Positions 1 through 8,234 of a stretch of 64,000 nt of DNA are shown here, piece by piece (position 1 is the first letter of the stretch; each line of letters opens with the position of its first letter). The notes beneath the pieces are model-generated. The model was not told the origin of the DNA and ran no database searches. It worked only from the letters and a program-made list of their open reading frames with translations. The stretch lies in the NCBI RefSeq assembly GCF_014174375.1, contig NZ_JABEQE010000006.1:174015-238014 (forward strand), written 5' to 3'. Position numbers and translations under genes: made by a program. The stretch comes from Gluconacetobacter asukensis. Its GTDB lineage: Bacteria > Pseudomonadota > Alphaproteobacteria > Acetobacterales > Acetobacteraceae.

Positions 1-536
1 TCGCGCCGGCGGAATGTTCGTCGAACCTCGCGCGCTATGACGGTGTGCGCTTCGGCCGCCGCGTTCCCGGTGCGTCGCTGGACGAGCTGTATGAAGCGAC
101 CCGGCGGGAAGGGTTCGGGGCCGAGGTCCGGCGCCGTATCCTGATGGGGACCTATGTGCTGTCGGCCGGCTATTACGACGCTTATTATCTGCGGGCGCAG
201 AAGGTGCGGAACCTGATCCGCAAGGATTTCGAGAACGCGTTCCAGACGGTAGACGTGCTGCTGACGCCGACCGCGCCGTCGCCCGCCTTCGCGCAGGGCG
301 AGAAGATGGATGATCCGGTGCAGATGTATCTGAACGACGTGTTTACCGTGCCGGCCAGCATGGCCGGTGTGCCGGCGATGTCGGTGCCCGCCGGGTTGAG
401 CGCGTCCGGCCTGCCGTTGGGCCTGCAGGTGATCGGCCGTTCGTTCGACGAGGAATCGGTTTTCGCGGCGGCCAGCGCCCTGGAGCGGGCGGCGGGCTTC
501 ACGCATCGTCCGGCCGTGCGCGCGGAGGTGGTGTGA
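1..536 (+). CDS. gatA: Glutamyl-tRNA(Gln)/aspartyl-tRNA(Asn) amidotransferase subunit A, C-terminal part
   Basis: This is the last ~178 residues of GatA, the amidase that releases ammonia from glutamine for transamidation of Glu-tRNA(Gln) or Asp-tRNA(Asn). The 5' part, with the catalytic Ser-Ser-Lys triad, lies before the window. The visible part carries the family's C-terminal features: a [14 protein letters not shown] helix, the DVLLTPTAP strand and the VPAMSVPAG segment before the hydrophobic [10 protein letters not shown] strand. The frame is open from the first bases, so no start can be assigned. The stop overlaps the gatB start by 4 bp (ATGA), as expected for a gatCAB operon. The assignment is very secure. 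Confidence 0.96.
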   Translation, partial: APAECSSNLARYDGVRFGRRVPGASLDELYEATRREGFGAEVRRRILMGTYVLSAGYYDAYYLRAQKVRNLIRKDFENAFQTVDVLLTPTAPSPAFAQGEKMDDPVQMYLNDVFTVPASMAGVPAMSVPAGLSASGLPLGLQVIGRSFDEESVFAAASALERAAGFTHRPAVRAEVV

Positions 537-1984
537 TGACCTATCTGATCGAAGGGCGCGACGGCCCGTGGGAACTGGTGGTGGGGCTGGAAGTCCATGC
601 CCAGGTCATCAGCCAGTCCAAGCTGTTCTCCGGCGCCTCGGCTTCCTATGGTGGTGAGCCGAACACGCATGTCAGCCTGGTCGATGCCGGGTTTCCGGGC
701 ATGCTGCCGGTCATCAACCGTGAATGCGTGGCGCAGGCCGTGCGTACCGGTCTGGGGCTGAAGGCGCGGGTGAATCTGGAAAGCCGGTTCGACCGCAAGA
801 ATTATTTCTACGCGGACCTGCCGACGGGCTACCAGATCAGCCAGTTCACGCATCCGATCATCGGCGAGGGCGCGATTGAGATCGAACTGGCCGATGGTTC
901 GACCCGCATGATCGGCATCACCCGCCTGCATCTGGAACAGGATGCCGGCAAGTCGATGCATGATCAGGACCCGGCGCGCTCGTTCATCGACCTGAACCGG
1001 GCGGGTGTGGCGCTGATGGAAATCGTCAGTGAGCCGGATATCCGCTCGCCGGAGGAAGCCGGGGCCTATCTGCGCAAGCTGCGCATGATCCTGCGCTATC
1101 TGGGCACCTGCGACGGCAACATGGAAGAAGGCTCGATGCGTGCCGACGTGAACGTGTCGGTCCGCAAGGCCGGCGAGCCGTTCCGCACGCGTTGCGAGAT
1201 CAAGAACGTCAACTCGATCCGCTATGTCATGCAGGCGATCGAGGTCGAGGCCGTGCGGCAGGTGGAGATCTGGGAAAGCGGTGGCTCGGTCGATCAGGAG
1301 ACGCGCCTGTTCGACCCGGCGCGTTCCGAGACCCGGTCGCTGCGCAGCAAGGAAGATGCGCACGATTACCGCTATTTCCCCGATCCGGACCTGCTGCCGT
1401 TGGTGATCGAGGAGGCGTGGGTGCAGGATCTGGCCGCGCATCTGCCGGAACTGCCGGATGCGAAGCGCCAGCGTTTCCAGGACGAGTATGGTATCCCGCG
1501 CTATGATGCCGGGGTGCTGGTGGCCGAACAGGCGACCGCCGATTTCTATGAGACGGTGGCGCGCGGCCGCGATCCGCGCCTGGCGGCGAACTGGGTGATC
1601 GGCGATTTCTTCGCGGCGCTCAACCGTACCGGCCGCACGATCCAGGACAGCCCGATCAGCGCCGACGCGTTGGGCGGCATGCTGGACCTGATCACCGACG
1701 GCACGATCAACGGCAAGATCGCCAAGGACGTGTTCGAGGAAATGCTGGAGAGCGGCGAATCGGCGGCGGAGATCGTCGAGCGCAAGGGGCTGCGGCAGGT
1801 CACCGATACCGGCGCGATCGACGCCGCCGTGCAGGCGGTGCTGGACAAGAACCCTGACAAGCTTGCGGAATATCGCAGCGGCAAGGACAAGCTGTTCGGC
1901 TTCTTCGTCGGTCAGGTCATGAAGGCGATGGCTGGCAAGGGCAATCCGGCGCTGGTGAACGAAGCCCTGAAGAAAGTGCTGTAA
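533..1984 (+). CDS. gatB: Aspartyl/glutamyl-tRNA amidotransferase subunit B
   Basis: GatB (483 aa, normal length) phosphorylates the carboxylate of the mischarged tRNA and accepts ammonia from GatA, giving Gln-tRNA(Gln) or Asn-tRNA(Asn) in the cytoplasm. The N-terminal kinase domain begins with the hallmark GLEVHAQ strand (residues ~18-24) and has the conserved [16 protein letters not shown] segment and the [15 protein letters not shown] motif. The last ~150 residues are the YqeY-like tail that contacts the tRNA elbow. The ATG overlaps the gatA stop, so the two are translationally coupled. A tRNA gene follows 95 bp downstream. Confidence 0.98.
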   Translation: MMTYLIEGRDGPWELVVGLEVHAQVISQSKLFSGASASYGGEPNTHVSLVDAGFPGMLPVINRECVAQAVRTGLGLKARVNLESRFDRKNYFYADLPTGYQISQFTHPIIGEGAIEIELADGSTRMIGITRLHLEQDAGKSMHDQDPARSFIDLNRAGVALMEIVSEPDIRSPEEAGAYLRKLRMILRYLGTCDGNMEEGSMRADVNVSVRKAGEPFRTRCEIKNVNSIRYVMQAIEVEAVRQVEIWESGGSVDQETRLFDPARSETRSLRSKEDAHDYRYFPDPDLLPLVIEEAWVQDLAAHLPELPDAKRQRFQDEYGIPRYDAGVLVAEQATADFYETVARGRDPRLAANWVIGDFFAALNRTGRTIQDSPISADALGGMLDLITDGTINGKIAKDVFEEMLESGESAAEIVERKGLRQVTDTGAIDAAVQAVLDKNPDKLAEYRSGKDKLFGFFVGQVMKAMAGKGNPALVNEALKKVL

Positions 1985-2079
1985 TCGCTGGAGAGGTAGC
2001 AGTTTGGGGTTTGACGGCGCTGCGGTGACGGTCTACAAGCAGCGCTGCAAACGCCGTGTTAACAAACACGCTCCTCGGC

Positions 2080-2169
2080 GGAGGGGTGGCCGAGTGGCTG
2101 AAGGCGGCGGTTTGCTAAACCGTTGTACGGTGTCAAGCCGTACCGTGGGTTCGAATCCCATCCCCTCCG
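2080..2169 (+). tRNA. tRNA-Ser (anticodon GCU)
   Basis: A complete class II tRNA. The 7-bp acceptor stem pairs GGAGGGG (2080-2086) with CCCCTCC (2162-2168). The discriminator is G2169 and the CCA end is encoded at 2170-2172. The anticodon loop TTGCTAA has GCT at 2114-2116, so it reads AGC/AGU serine codons. There is a long variable arm (CGGTGTCAAGCCG region) and a T-loop GGTTCGAATCC, both typical of tRNA-Ser. Confidence 0.97.
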
Positions 2170-2243
2170 CCAACACTTCCAAAAACATATGATTTATCAG
2201 GCTCGTGGGCGAGAGACGCCGTGCGCCTCTGCGTCGAGACGCG

Positions 2244-3342
2244 TTACGGGATTTCCTGCCCGGCGACGATGTCATACAGGGCCTGTTCCATCGTGATCAT
2301 TGTGCGGATTTGAGGCAGCGACGCCTCGAATTCTTCGATATCGCGGGCCTGGGCCGTGATGTCGCAGGCGTTGCGGGACCCGGGGGCGGCGCCGAGAGGC
2401 GGCAGTCGCAGCCGTGCCCACATCGTGTCGATGAAATGGGGCAGCCGGCGTGTTGTCCCGAAGACATTCCCCTCCTGTTCGAGAGCGAGTCGGGCGCGAT
2501 CGAAGATATCCTGCTCCACTTCTGGGCCGTAGATCCTGTCGAACGCGAAACCCAGCACGATTGTCTGCTGGCAGATTTCCATCGGCGCACCGGGGTCCGA
2601 GAGGAATTCCGCCAGAGGCCGCTCCCGCATCAGGCGCATCGCGCTGGTGAACGTCTCCGGGTCCTCGTCTGAACGCCTGCAATGCAGGAATGCCGAGCGG
2701 AAGCGGGTAATGGGATCGCGGAGCAGGGCGGCGAAACGATCTTCAGGCGCCGCCGCGCGTGCGAGGATCGGCAGGGAGATGTGGCCGCCGATCAGGTCGA
2801 AATTGCGTGCCTGTGGTGGATGGCGGTTAAACGCCTCATAATTTTCGCAATAGAGCTTGGCAGGCACCTGGTTGCCGATTGCCCTCCCAGATGGTCGTGC
2901 CTGCCGTTTTGGGAATATGCACGAAGAAAGTGGTGTTCCGGCATCGCTTGAGTTTTCGCGCATTCAGGAACTCGCTGACGGGCCGATAATGCGCCGCACG
3001 TCGGCGTTCCCGATCCTGCCGGCGTTCCCGACTCAGGAAATGGGGCAGCAGGGCCGGTGATCTGCGTCGCTTGAAGCAGGTAAAAACATCATTGGCGTAA
3101 ATCGGTGGCCACGTATTGTAGATTTTCTTCAGAACAGTGGGAGAAATGCCCGACATCCGCCCTTTGTAAAGAAAGAGGACCGTGGCATCGCCGATGTCTA
3201 TGACATACCGATAGGTTCGCATGTCGGCGACTTCGGTTGAGGGCCAATGGCCGTCGGGTACCAGAACGCGATCGTCTTTCGACAGATGCGGCAAGACTGC
3301 CTGCCATGCGTTCTGCCACGCCGGATCGTTCCATTGCGGCAT
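2244..3342 (-). pseudogene. Sulfotransferase-family protein, frameshifted
   Basis: Two adjacent minus-strand reading frames together make one protein. The upstream frame (from 3342) encodes an unrecognised ~140-residue region ending in FFVHIPKTAGTTIWE, the PAPS-binding 5'-phosphosulfate loop of sulfotransferase family 2-type enzymes. The sequence then continues in another frame with AIGNQVPAKLYCENYEAFN and the core LLRDPITRFRSAFLH, the 3'-phosphate-binding Arg/Ser region, to a stop at 2244. Removing one G from the GGGAGGG run near 2890 (minus-strand reading) restores a single frame. It is therefore a one-base insertion, either a real inactivation or a sequence error. No clear Shine-Dalgarno precedes the chosen ATG at 3342. 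The substrate would probably be a surface glycan; this is inference. Confidence 0.7.
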
Positions 3343-3951
3343 TACTGTCAGGAGCGACAGGAAAGAGAAAAGAGCATGAAAATGTCTCCATATGTCGGAA
3401 CATGGTCGGGAAGCTGGACAGGGAGCATGCGCCGGAAGCAGTAAAAGAGGGCTTTGCTCGGGCGGCTACATGAACAAGGTCCCAACCTGTTCGTGCTGTG
3501 AGGCGACGCCTCCATCAAATATTTGTAGTGATTCAATAAGGGAGAGTTGTGTCTGTTCAAGTAACGACTTGATACAGTGTTACAATACTTAACATTCCGG
3601 TTCGGCCACTCTTGCCTCCCGGGCACTAACGTTTCGACGGGTTCATCGTCTCAAGCGGGAGAAGCATTGCCTTTCTGCTTGCTGCGACTGGCCAGGTGTC
3701 CGGTAGGCTCGGTCGTTGGTGATCACAATCTTGTGAGATTTGCGGCGGAATGTGAACGCGCGGCCTGGGCTGCGGGACAGGTTGCGAGAGGCTGTATTCT
3801 TTATCTGGAATGGTCTGGACGATTTTCCTGCGATGGTGGTCCGTCGTGTCCGCCCTCCGAATCCGGCTGGCGTCGTGCGGATGCGGATCGTTTCCCTGAA
3901 ACCGGGATTATTTCATATCGTTCATCATCTCCGCGTTCCGGAGAAGAAACA
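3343..3951. other. Intergenic region without convincing gene
   Basis: About 600 bp between the broken sulfotransferase gene and the oxygenase gene. It is visibly richer in A/T than its surroundings (for example 3500-3600). Short frames on both strands lack a ribosome binding site or recognisable protein character. A long in-frame extension of the downstream gene reaches back to 3577 but is arginine/proline-rich and reads like non-coding sequence. A TACAAT at 3581 could be a -10 element but has no well-spaced -35. No RNA gene is recognised. Confidence 0.4.
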
Positions 3952-4803
3952 ATGAACAGCGATGAGGCAGCGGCTATCAGCCGGGATGAGACTGCGACTG
4001 TTGCTTTCGAAATGGAGGATATCGGACTAACGCTTCCCGAAACGGCACCAGCCGGGGTCGGGGAGACGCTGGCCGAGCCGGTCTTTCCCTATTTGCCGGA
4101 CAGTGTGCTGGCACGCATTGTCGAGGACATGCACCGGAACGGCTTTGGTGTGGCTTACGATTGCATCGACCCTGCGCGTCTGGCGGCCCTGCAGGATTTT
4201 GTTGCCGGGAAGATTGCCGGTGTGGGCGGCGAATATGTGGCGCTCACGGGCCGGGGAGCCGTCAGCGGCACCATGCTGGAGGCGTTGTCCCTGTCGCCGG
4301 AATTCAACCGTGCCTGCCGGACGATCTACCGGATGGGAACGGGCCGAGTGGGTCCGGATGTGCCGTTCTACCAGGTTCTGCGCGGTCTCTCGGGCAAAAC
4401 CGGTGAGAAGCATGCCTATTTCTTCCATTACGATTCGTACGTCATTACCGCATTGGTGCCGATCCTGATGCCGTCGGTGGGCAAGGCGGGCGACCTGATC
4501 ATGTTTCCCAACCTGCGCGGCATCAGAAAGACCTATCTGGCCAATCTGCTCGACAAGGTCCTGCTGGATAACCGCCTGACGCAGATCGTCCTGAGATGGG
4601 GTGCCACATCCGGCCGTCTGCGGTTCACTCGGCTTCGCATGAAGCCGGGGAATGTCTATTTCTTCTGGGGATACCGGTCGGTGCATGCGAACGAACCCTG
4701 CGATCGCGACCAGATCCGGGCCACCGCCTTGTTCCATTATGGCAATCCCCATGCCGATAGTTGGGTACGCCGCCTGACCAGCCGCGAGGCGCCGGTCGAT
4801 TGA
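3952..4803 (+). CDS. Putative 2-oxoglutarate/Fe(II)-dependent (phytanoyl-CoA dioxygenase-like) oxygenase
   Basis: A 283-aa cytoplasmic protein. The C-terminal two thirds resembles the double-stranded beta-helix of 2OG-Fe(II) oxygenases. FHYDSY supplies a His-X-Asp pair (H159, D161), VHANEPCDRDQIRATALF supplies the distal His (H245) and, eleven residues on, an Arg (R256) placed to bind 2-oxoglutarate. GDLIMFPN and PGNVYFFWGY are the usual strands around the core. The ATG at 3952 is preceded by GGAGAAGAAAC, a good ribosome binding site. The substrate is unknown. The neighbouring sulfotransferase relic and O-antigen-ligase-like gene suggest surface glycan or lipid modification. The family call rests on motif spacing and is moderately sure. 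Confidence 0.55.
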   Translation: MNSDEAAAISRDETATVAFEMEDIGLTLPETAPAGVGETLAEPVFPYLPDSVLARIVEDMHRNGFGVAYDCIDPARLAALQDFVAGKIAGVGGEYVALTGRGAVSGTMLEALSLSPEFNRACRTIYRMGTGRVGPDVPFYQVLRGLSGKTGEKHAYFFHYDSYVITALVPILMPSVGKAGDLIMFPNLRGIRKTYLANLLDKVLLDNRLTQIVLRWGATSGRLRFTRLRMKPGNVYFFWGYRSVHANEPCDRDQIRATALFHYGNPHADSWVRRLTSREAPVD

Positions 4804-4806
4804 GAA

Positions 4807-4906
4807 CGGCCGGCAGGGCCGCGCCCGGCGTGTGTTTTTGAGCATCGGAGCGGCCCTGCCGGCCATGAGCCCCGAAGCGCAGGAACGCACGTCGGATCGC
4901 CGCCAG
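4807..4906. repeat. Dispersed intergenic repeat, copy A (5' side incomplete)
   Basis: Shares a core with copies at 11145-11308 and 27553-27690. The matching part starts at GCATCGGAGCGG (4842) and runs through CCCCGAAGCGCAGGAA to GGATCGCCGCCAG (4906). The stretch before it (AGGGCCGCGCCCGGCG) also matches the 11.2-kb copy. This copy has its own perfect 15-bp internal inverted repeat, GGCCGGCAGGGCCGC (from 4807) with GCGGCCCTGCCGGCC, where the other copies have a different sequence. The 5' outer arm seen in the other copies is missing, probably lost against the end of the upstream gene at 4803. Confidence 0.7.
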
Positions 4907-5017
4907 GGTGCATTTTCGGTCAGGCTCTGAAACAATTCGTGCCGGAGAGTCTGATCGCCAGGAATGCGCCCGCGCCTGTATGGGGAAGCCTGGACTGGCA
5001 AGCGGCGTTATGTGTGG

Positions 5018-6310
5018 ATGATGGTTGAAAAGGTAAGCGGGCGCTGGGGCGTGCCCGATGGTGTGATGCGGGGGATCGCTCTGGCGATGACCCTGACGCT
5101 GCCGTTCTTTCAGTTGCGGGGACGGGCGATCAGCGACGGATTCATGTCCTGTATCGCGGTGTTGTTTCTTCTGCACTGCCTGCGCGCCCGGGATCGTGGC
5201 TGGTGGCGTGGATGGCCGGTGTTTGCCCTGGCATTCTGGGCGCTGGCCATCCTGTCGTCGGTGATGCATGGCACCGGCCATGCGGTTGCCGAGGCCGTCG
5301 TGCTGGGGCGGTTCTTCCTGTTCTGCGTGGCGCTGGAACGCTGGGTGCTGCGCGATGGTGACGCGCGACGCTGGCTGGGCGTGTCGGTGACGCTGGCGGC
5401 CCTGTGGCTGGTCGTGGAATGCTGGCAGCAATATCTGCTGGGGACCAATCTGTGGGGCTATCCGCGCTGGGTGGATGGCGCGCTGACCGGGCCGTTCTAC
5501 AAGCCCCGCGCGGGGGCGGCCCTGCTGATGGTCGTCTTTCCGGGGCTGATGGTGTTCGCCACGCGCTGGCTGGAAGCGTCATCGTGGCGCGCGCGGCTGG
5601 CGGGGATCGGCCTGATCATGTTCCTGACGCTGACGATGATCCTGATCGGCCAGCGCATGCCCGCGCTGCTATTCGGCCTGGGGCTGGCCGTCATGGCCGT
5701 GCTGATCCGTCGGCTGCGCTGGCCGGTCCTGGCTGCCGGGCTGGTCGGGGCCGTGGGGCTGGCATTGCTGCCTGTGCTGTCGCCGCCTGCCTATGCCAAG
5801 CTCGTGGTGCATTTCATGGACCAGATGCGGCATTTTTCCGACAGCCCGTATGGGCAGATCTATATCCGCGCCGGGGTCATGCTGGACCGGCATCCCTGGC
5901 TGGGCGTGGGGGTGGATGGGTTCAGGGGGGCATGTGCCGACCCGGCCTATGTCCGTGACCTTGTGCTGTTCGGCCATACGTTCCCGACCCGCGATGTTGC
6001 GCTGGGGTGCAACATCCATCCGCACAATATCTATCTGGAGGTTGCCACTACGGCGGGGTTGGCCGGGCTGGCCTGTTTCCTGGCGATGGTGGCATGCTGG
6101 CTGTGGCGGATGATCCGTGCCCTGTCGCCGGCACAGGCGCCGCAGCAGGCGATGCTGTGCGTGGCATGCTGCGTGATGCTGTGGCCGCTGGCCTCGAGCA
6201 GCGCGCTGTTCACCGTACGGACGGCGGGCTGGATCTTCCTGATGGTCGGCTGGGGGCTGGCGGCCTCGGCCGATATCGCGGGGGAGAGAAGGGCCGAGCG
6301 TCGGCTCTGA
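5018..6310 (+). CDS. O-antigen ligase-family (Wzy/WaaL-like) membrane protein
   Basis: A 430-residue polytopic inner-membrane protein with about 10-12 hydrophobic segments, for example LGRFFLFCVALE, LVGAVGLALLPVL and the C-terminal AGWIFLMVGWGLAA. The large periplasmic loop between the later helices carries PWLGVGVDGFRG and CNIHPHNIYLEV. The HPHN-Y motif is typical of the O-antigen ligase/polymerase superfamily, and its His is thought to be catalytic in sugar transfer from undecaprenyl diphosphate. The start chosen is the ATG pair at 5018/5021; an in-frame ATG at 4964 would add a polar extension. No other O-antigen genes flank it, so the glycan is unknown. WaaL, Wzy and protein O-glycosylase alternatives cannot be told apart. 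Confidence 0.8.
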   Translation: MMVEKVSGRWGVPDGVMRGIALAMTLTLPFFQLRGRAISDGFMSCIAVLFLLHCLRARDRGWWRGWPVFALAFWALAILSSVMHGTGHAVAEAVVLGRFFLFCVALERWVLRDGDARRWLGVSVTLAALWLVVECWQQYLLGTNLWGYPRWVDGALTGPFYKPRAGAALLMVVFPGLMVFATRWLEASSWRARLAGIGLIMFLTLTMILIGQRMPALLFGLGLAVMAVLIRRLRWPVLAAGLVGAVGLALLPVLSPPAYAKLVVHFMDQMRHFSDSPYGQIYIRAGVMLDRHPWLGVGVDGFRGACADPAYVRDLVLFGHTFPTRDVALGCNIHPHNIYLEVATTAGLAGLACFLAMVACWLWRMIRALSPAQAPQQAMLCVACCVMLWPLASSSALFTVRTAGWIFLMVGWGLAASADIAGERRAERRL

Positions 6311-6345
6311 TCGGGCTGGTGCCGATCTGGCAGGCTTTGGCCGGT

Positions 6346-6750
6346 TCAGGCCGCGTCGAGATCCTCGGGGCCGAAGGCGTCGGGGAGCAGGTCGGCCAGC
6401 GTGCGGACCAGCAGGACATCGCCTTCCGGCCCGACCATGCGGATTCTCAGGTCCGGGGTGCCGAATTCGCGGATTTTCTGGCGGCAGCCGCCGCAGGGCG
6501 CGCAGGCGCGGTCGCCCCCGCCGCAGATGACGAGGTCGGCGATGCGCCGGCCGCCGGCCGCCACCATGGCCGAGATGGCTCCGCCTTCGGCGCAGATGCC
6601 TTGGGGGTAGGCGGCGTTCTCGGTATTGCAGCCGACGAAGAGGCGCCCGTCGGCGTCGTGCAGCGCGGCGCCGACCAGAAAGCGCGAATAGGGGGCGTAG
6701 GCGTTGTTGCGAACGGCGATCGCGGCGTCGATCAGCTTGTCGTCGGACAT
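6346..6750 (-). CDS. cdd: Cytidine deaminase
   Basis: A 134-aa homotetrameric-type cytidine deaminase that hydrolyses cytidine/deoxycytidine to uridine/deoxyuridine in pyrimidine salvage. The active-site motif CAEGGAI supplies the first zinc cysteine and the proton-shuttling Glu. CAPCGGC supplies the other two zinc cysteines. APYSRFLVGAAL and GCNTENAAYPQG are the usual substrate-binding strands. The start is the ATG at 6750, which gives the normal family length; in-frame codons further upstream run into the divergent lysA region. It is divergent from lysA with ~118 bp between starts. Confidence 0.95.
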   Translation of the reverse strand: MSDDKLIDAAIAVRNNAYAPYSRFLVGAALHDADGRLFVGCNTENAAYPQGICAEGGAISAMVAAGGRRIADLVICGGGDRACAPCGGCRQKIREFGTPDLRIRMVGPEGDVLLVRTLADLLPDAFGPEDLDAA

Positions 6751-6868
6751 GGCGGCCTCCCTGGGTTTGTCCAGCCTGATGAATGCTCTATCGGATCGTA
6801 TGGCGAAAGAACAGCATCGGGGGCCTGTGGCGCTTGGAACCGGGGCGCCGTCCCGGTATTCTCGGTGC

Positions 6869-8227
6869 ATGCTGGATTGCCCTTCTTCGCCTGCCGAGCA
6901 GGACCCGACCGTCGCCGACCTGCTGGCCGCGCGACCGCATCTGTCGATGCACGCCCTTGACGGCCTGGTGCTGGAGGACGTGCCGTTGAACGCGATCGCC
7001 GACGCGGTCGGCACCCCGACCTGGGTGATGGGGGCGGGGACCCTGCGGGCGCGCTATCGCCTGCTGGAGAATGCGATGCGCGGTGCGGGGCTGGCGCCGT
7101 CGATCCATTTCGCGGTGAAGGCGAACGATCATCTGGCCGTGCTGCGCATTCTGGCGGCGGAAGGGGCCGGCGCCGACGTGGTCAGTGGCGGCGAGTTGCG
7201 CCGGGCCCGCGCGGCCGGGGTGCCGGCGGCGCGGATCGTCTTTTCGGGTGTCGGCAAGACGCGCGAGGAAATGGCGCTGGCCCTGGCCGAGGGGATTGGC
7301 CATATCGCGGTTGAGAGTGCCGAGGAGCTGGACATTCTCTCCGACGTCGCCGCGTCGTCGGGCCGGGTGGCGCCGATCACGCTGCGGGTGAATCCGGACG
7401 TGGATGCCGGCACGCATGAAAAGATCACCACCGGGCTGTCGACCAACAAGTTCGGCATCGCTTACGCCCGCGCTGCCGCGCTGTATGAACGTGCGGCGGG
7501 GCTGCCGGGGCTGAAGCCGCTGGGGTTCTCGGTGCATATCGGCAGCCAGATCGTCGCGATGGCGCCCTATCGGGCCGCGTTTGCCCGGGTGGCGGAGCTG
7601 GTGCGCACGGTGCGGGCGCGTGGTCTGCCGGTCAGTCTGGTGGATTGCGGCGGGGGCCTGGGCATCTGCTATCGCGATGAGGCCGAAGGGGCGCCGGAGG
7701 CATTGGCCGGCGCGATCCGCGCCGAACTGGGCGATCTGGACGTGCGGCTGGCCATCGAGCCGGGGCGCTGGCTGGCGGGGCCGGCCGGGCTGCTGCTGTC
7801 GCGGGTGATCTTGCGCAAGGCGGGTGAGGATGGGTTGCCATCCTTCCTGATTCTGGACGCGGCGATGAACGATCTGATGCGCCCCAGCCTCTATGAGGCC
7901 TGGCATGGCATTCTGCCGGTTTCGGCCCGCGATGCGACGCGGCCCGTGGAGGCGGTGAATGTGGTCGGGCCGGTTTGCGAGAGTGCGGATTCCTTTGCGG
8001 ATGGGCGGGTTCTGCCGCGTCTGGACGAGGGGGCGCGGGTCGCGCTGCTGGATACCGGGGCGTATGGCGCGGTCATGAGCTCCACCTATAACGGCCGGCC
8101 GCTGGCGGCGCAGGTGCTGGTCGATGGCGGGCGGTGGTCGGTGATCCGCGAACGCCAGCCGGTCGAGAGCCTGTGGGCGGCGGACCGGATTCCCGACTGG
8201 GTGACGCCCGTTCCGGCGGGCGGCTGA
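6869..8227 (+). CDS. lysA: Diaminopimelate decarboxylase
   Basis: A PLP-dependent fold-III decarboxylase that makes L-lysine from meso-diaminopimelate. FAVKAND carries the Schiff-base lysine. HIGSQI and CGGGLG bind the cofactor phosphate. VCESADSF contains the catalytic cysteine from the partner subunit, and EPGRWL is conserved. The 452-residue form assumes the ATG at 6869; the canonical family start corresponds to MHALDG near residue 27, so the first ~26 residues may be absent. The end lies 7 bp before the TIGR02302 gene, so the two are likely co-transcribed. argH and a small lipoprotein gene nearby complete the familiar alphaproteobacterial set, here with argH inverted. Confidence 0.95.
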   Translation: MLDCPSSPAEQDPTVADLLAARPHLSMHALDGLVLEDVPLNAIADAVGTPTWVMGAGTLRARYRLLENAMRGAGLAPSIHFAVKANDHLAVLRILAAEGAGADVVSGGELRRARAAGVPAARIVFSGVGKTREEMALALAEGIGHIAVESAEELDILSDVAASSGRVAPITLRVNPDVDAGTHEKITTGLSTNKFGIAYARAAALYERAAGLPGLKPLGFSVHIGSQIVAMAPYRAAFARVAELVRTVRARGLPVSLVDCGGGLGICYRDEAEGAPEALAGAIRAELGDLDVRLAIEPGRWLAGPAGLLLSRVILRKAGEDGLPSFLILDAAMNDLMRPSLYEAWHGILPVSARDATRPVEAVNVVGPVCESADSFADGRVLPRLDEGARVALLDTGAYGAVMSSTYNGRPLAAQVLVDGGRWSVIRERQPVESLWAADRIPDWVTPVPAGG

Positions 8228-8234
8228 GCCCGGT

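Noticed and set aside
185..1441. Open frame antisense to gatA/gatB
   Set aside because: Shadow of two unambiguous genes; no ribosome binding site or protein character.
2004..2192. Short open frame covering tRNA-Ser
   Set aside because: Explained by the tRNA gene; no independent coding evidence.
3577..3951. Start of the oxygenase gene at 3577
   Set aside because: Extension is Arg/Pro-rich without ribosome binding site; ATG 3952 has a good one.
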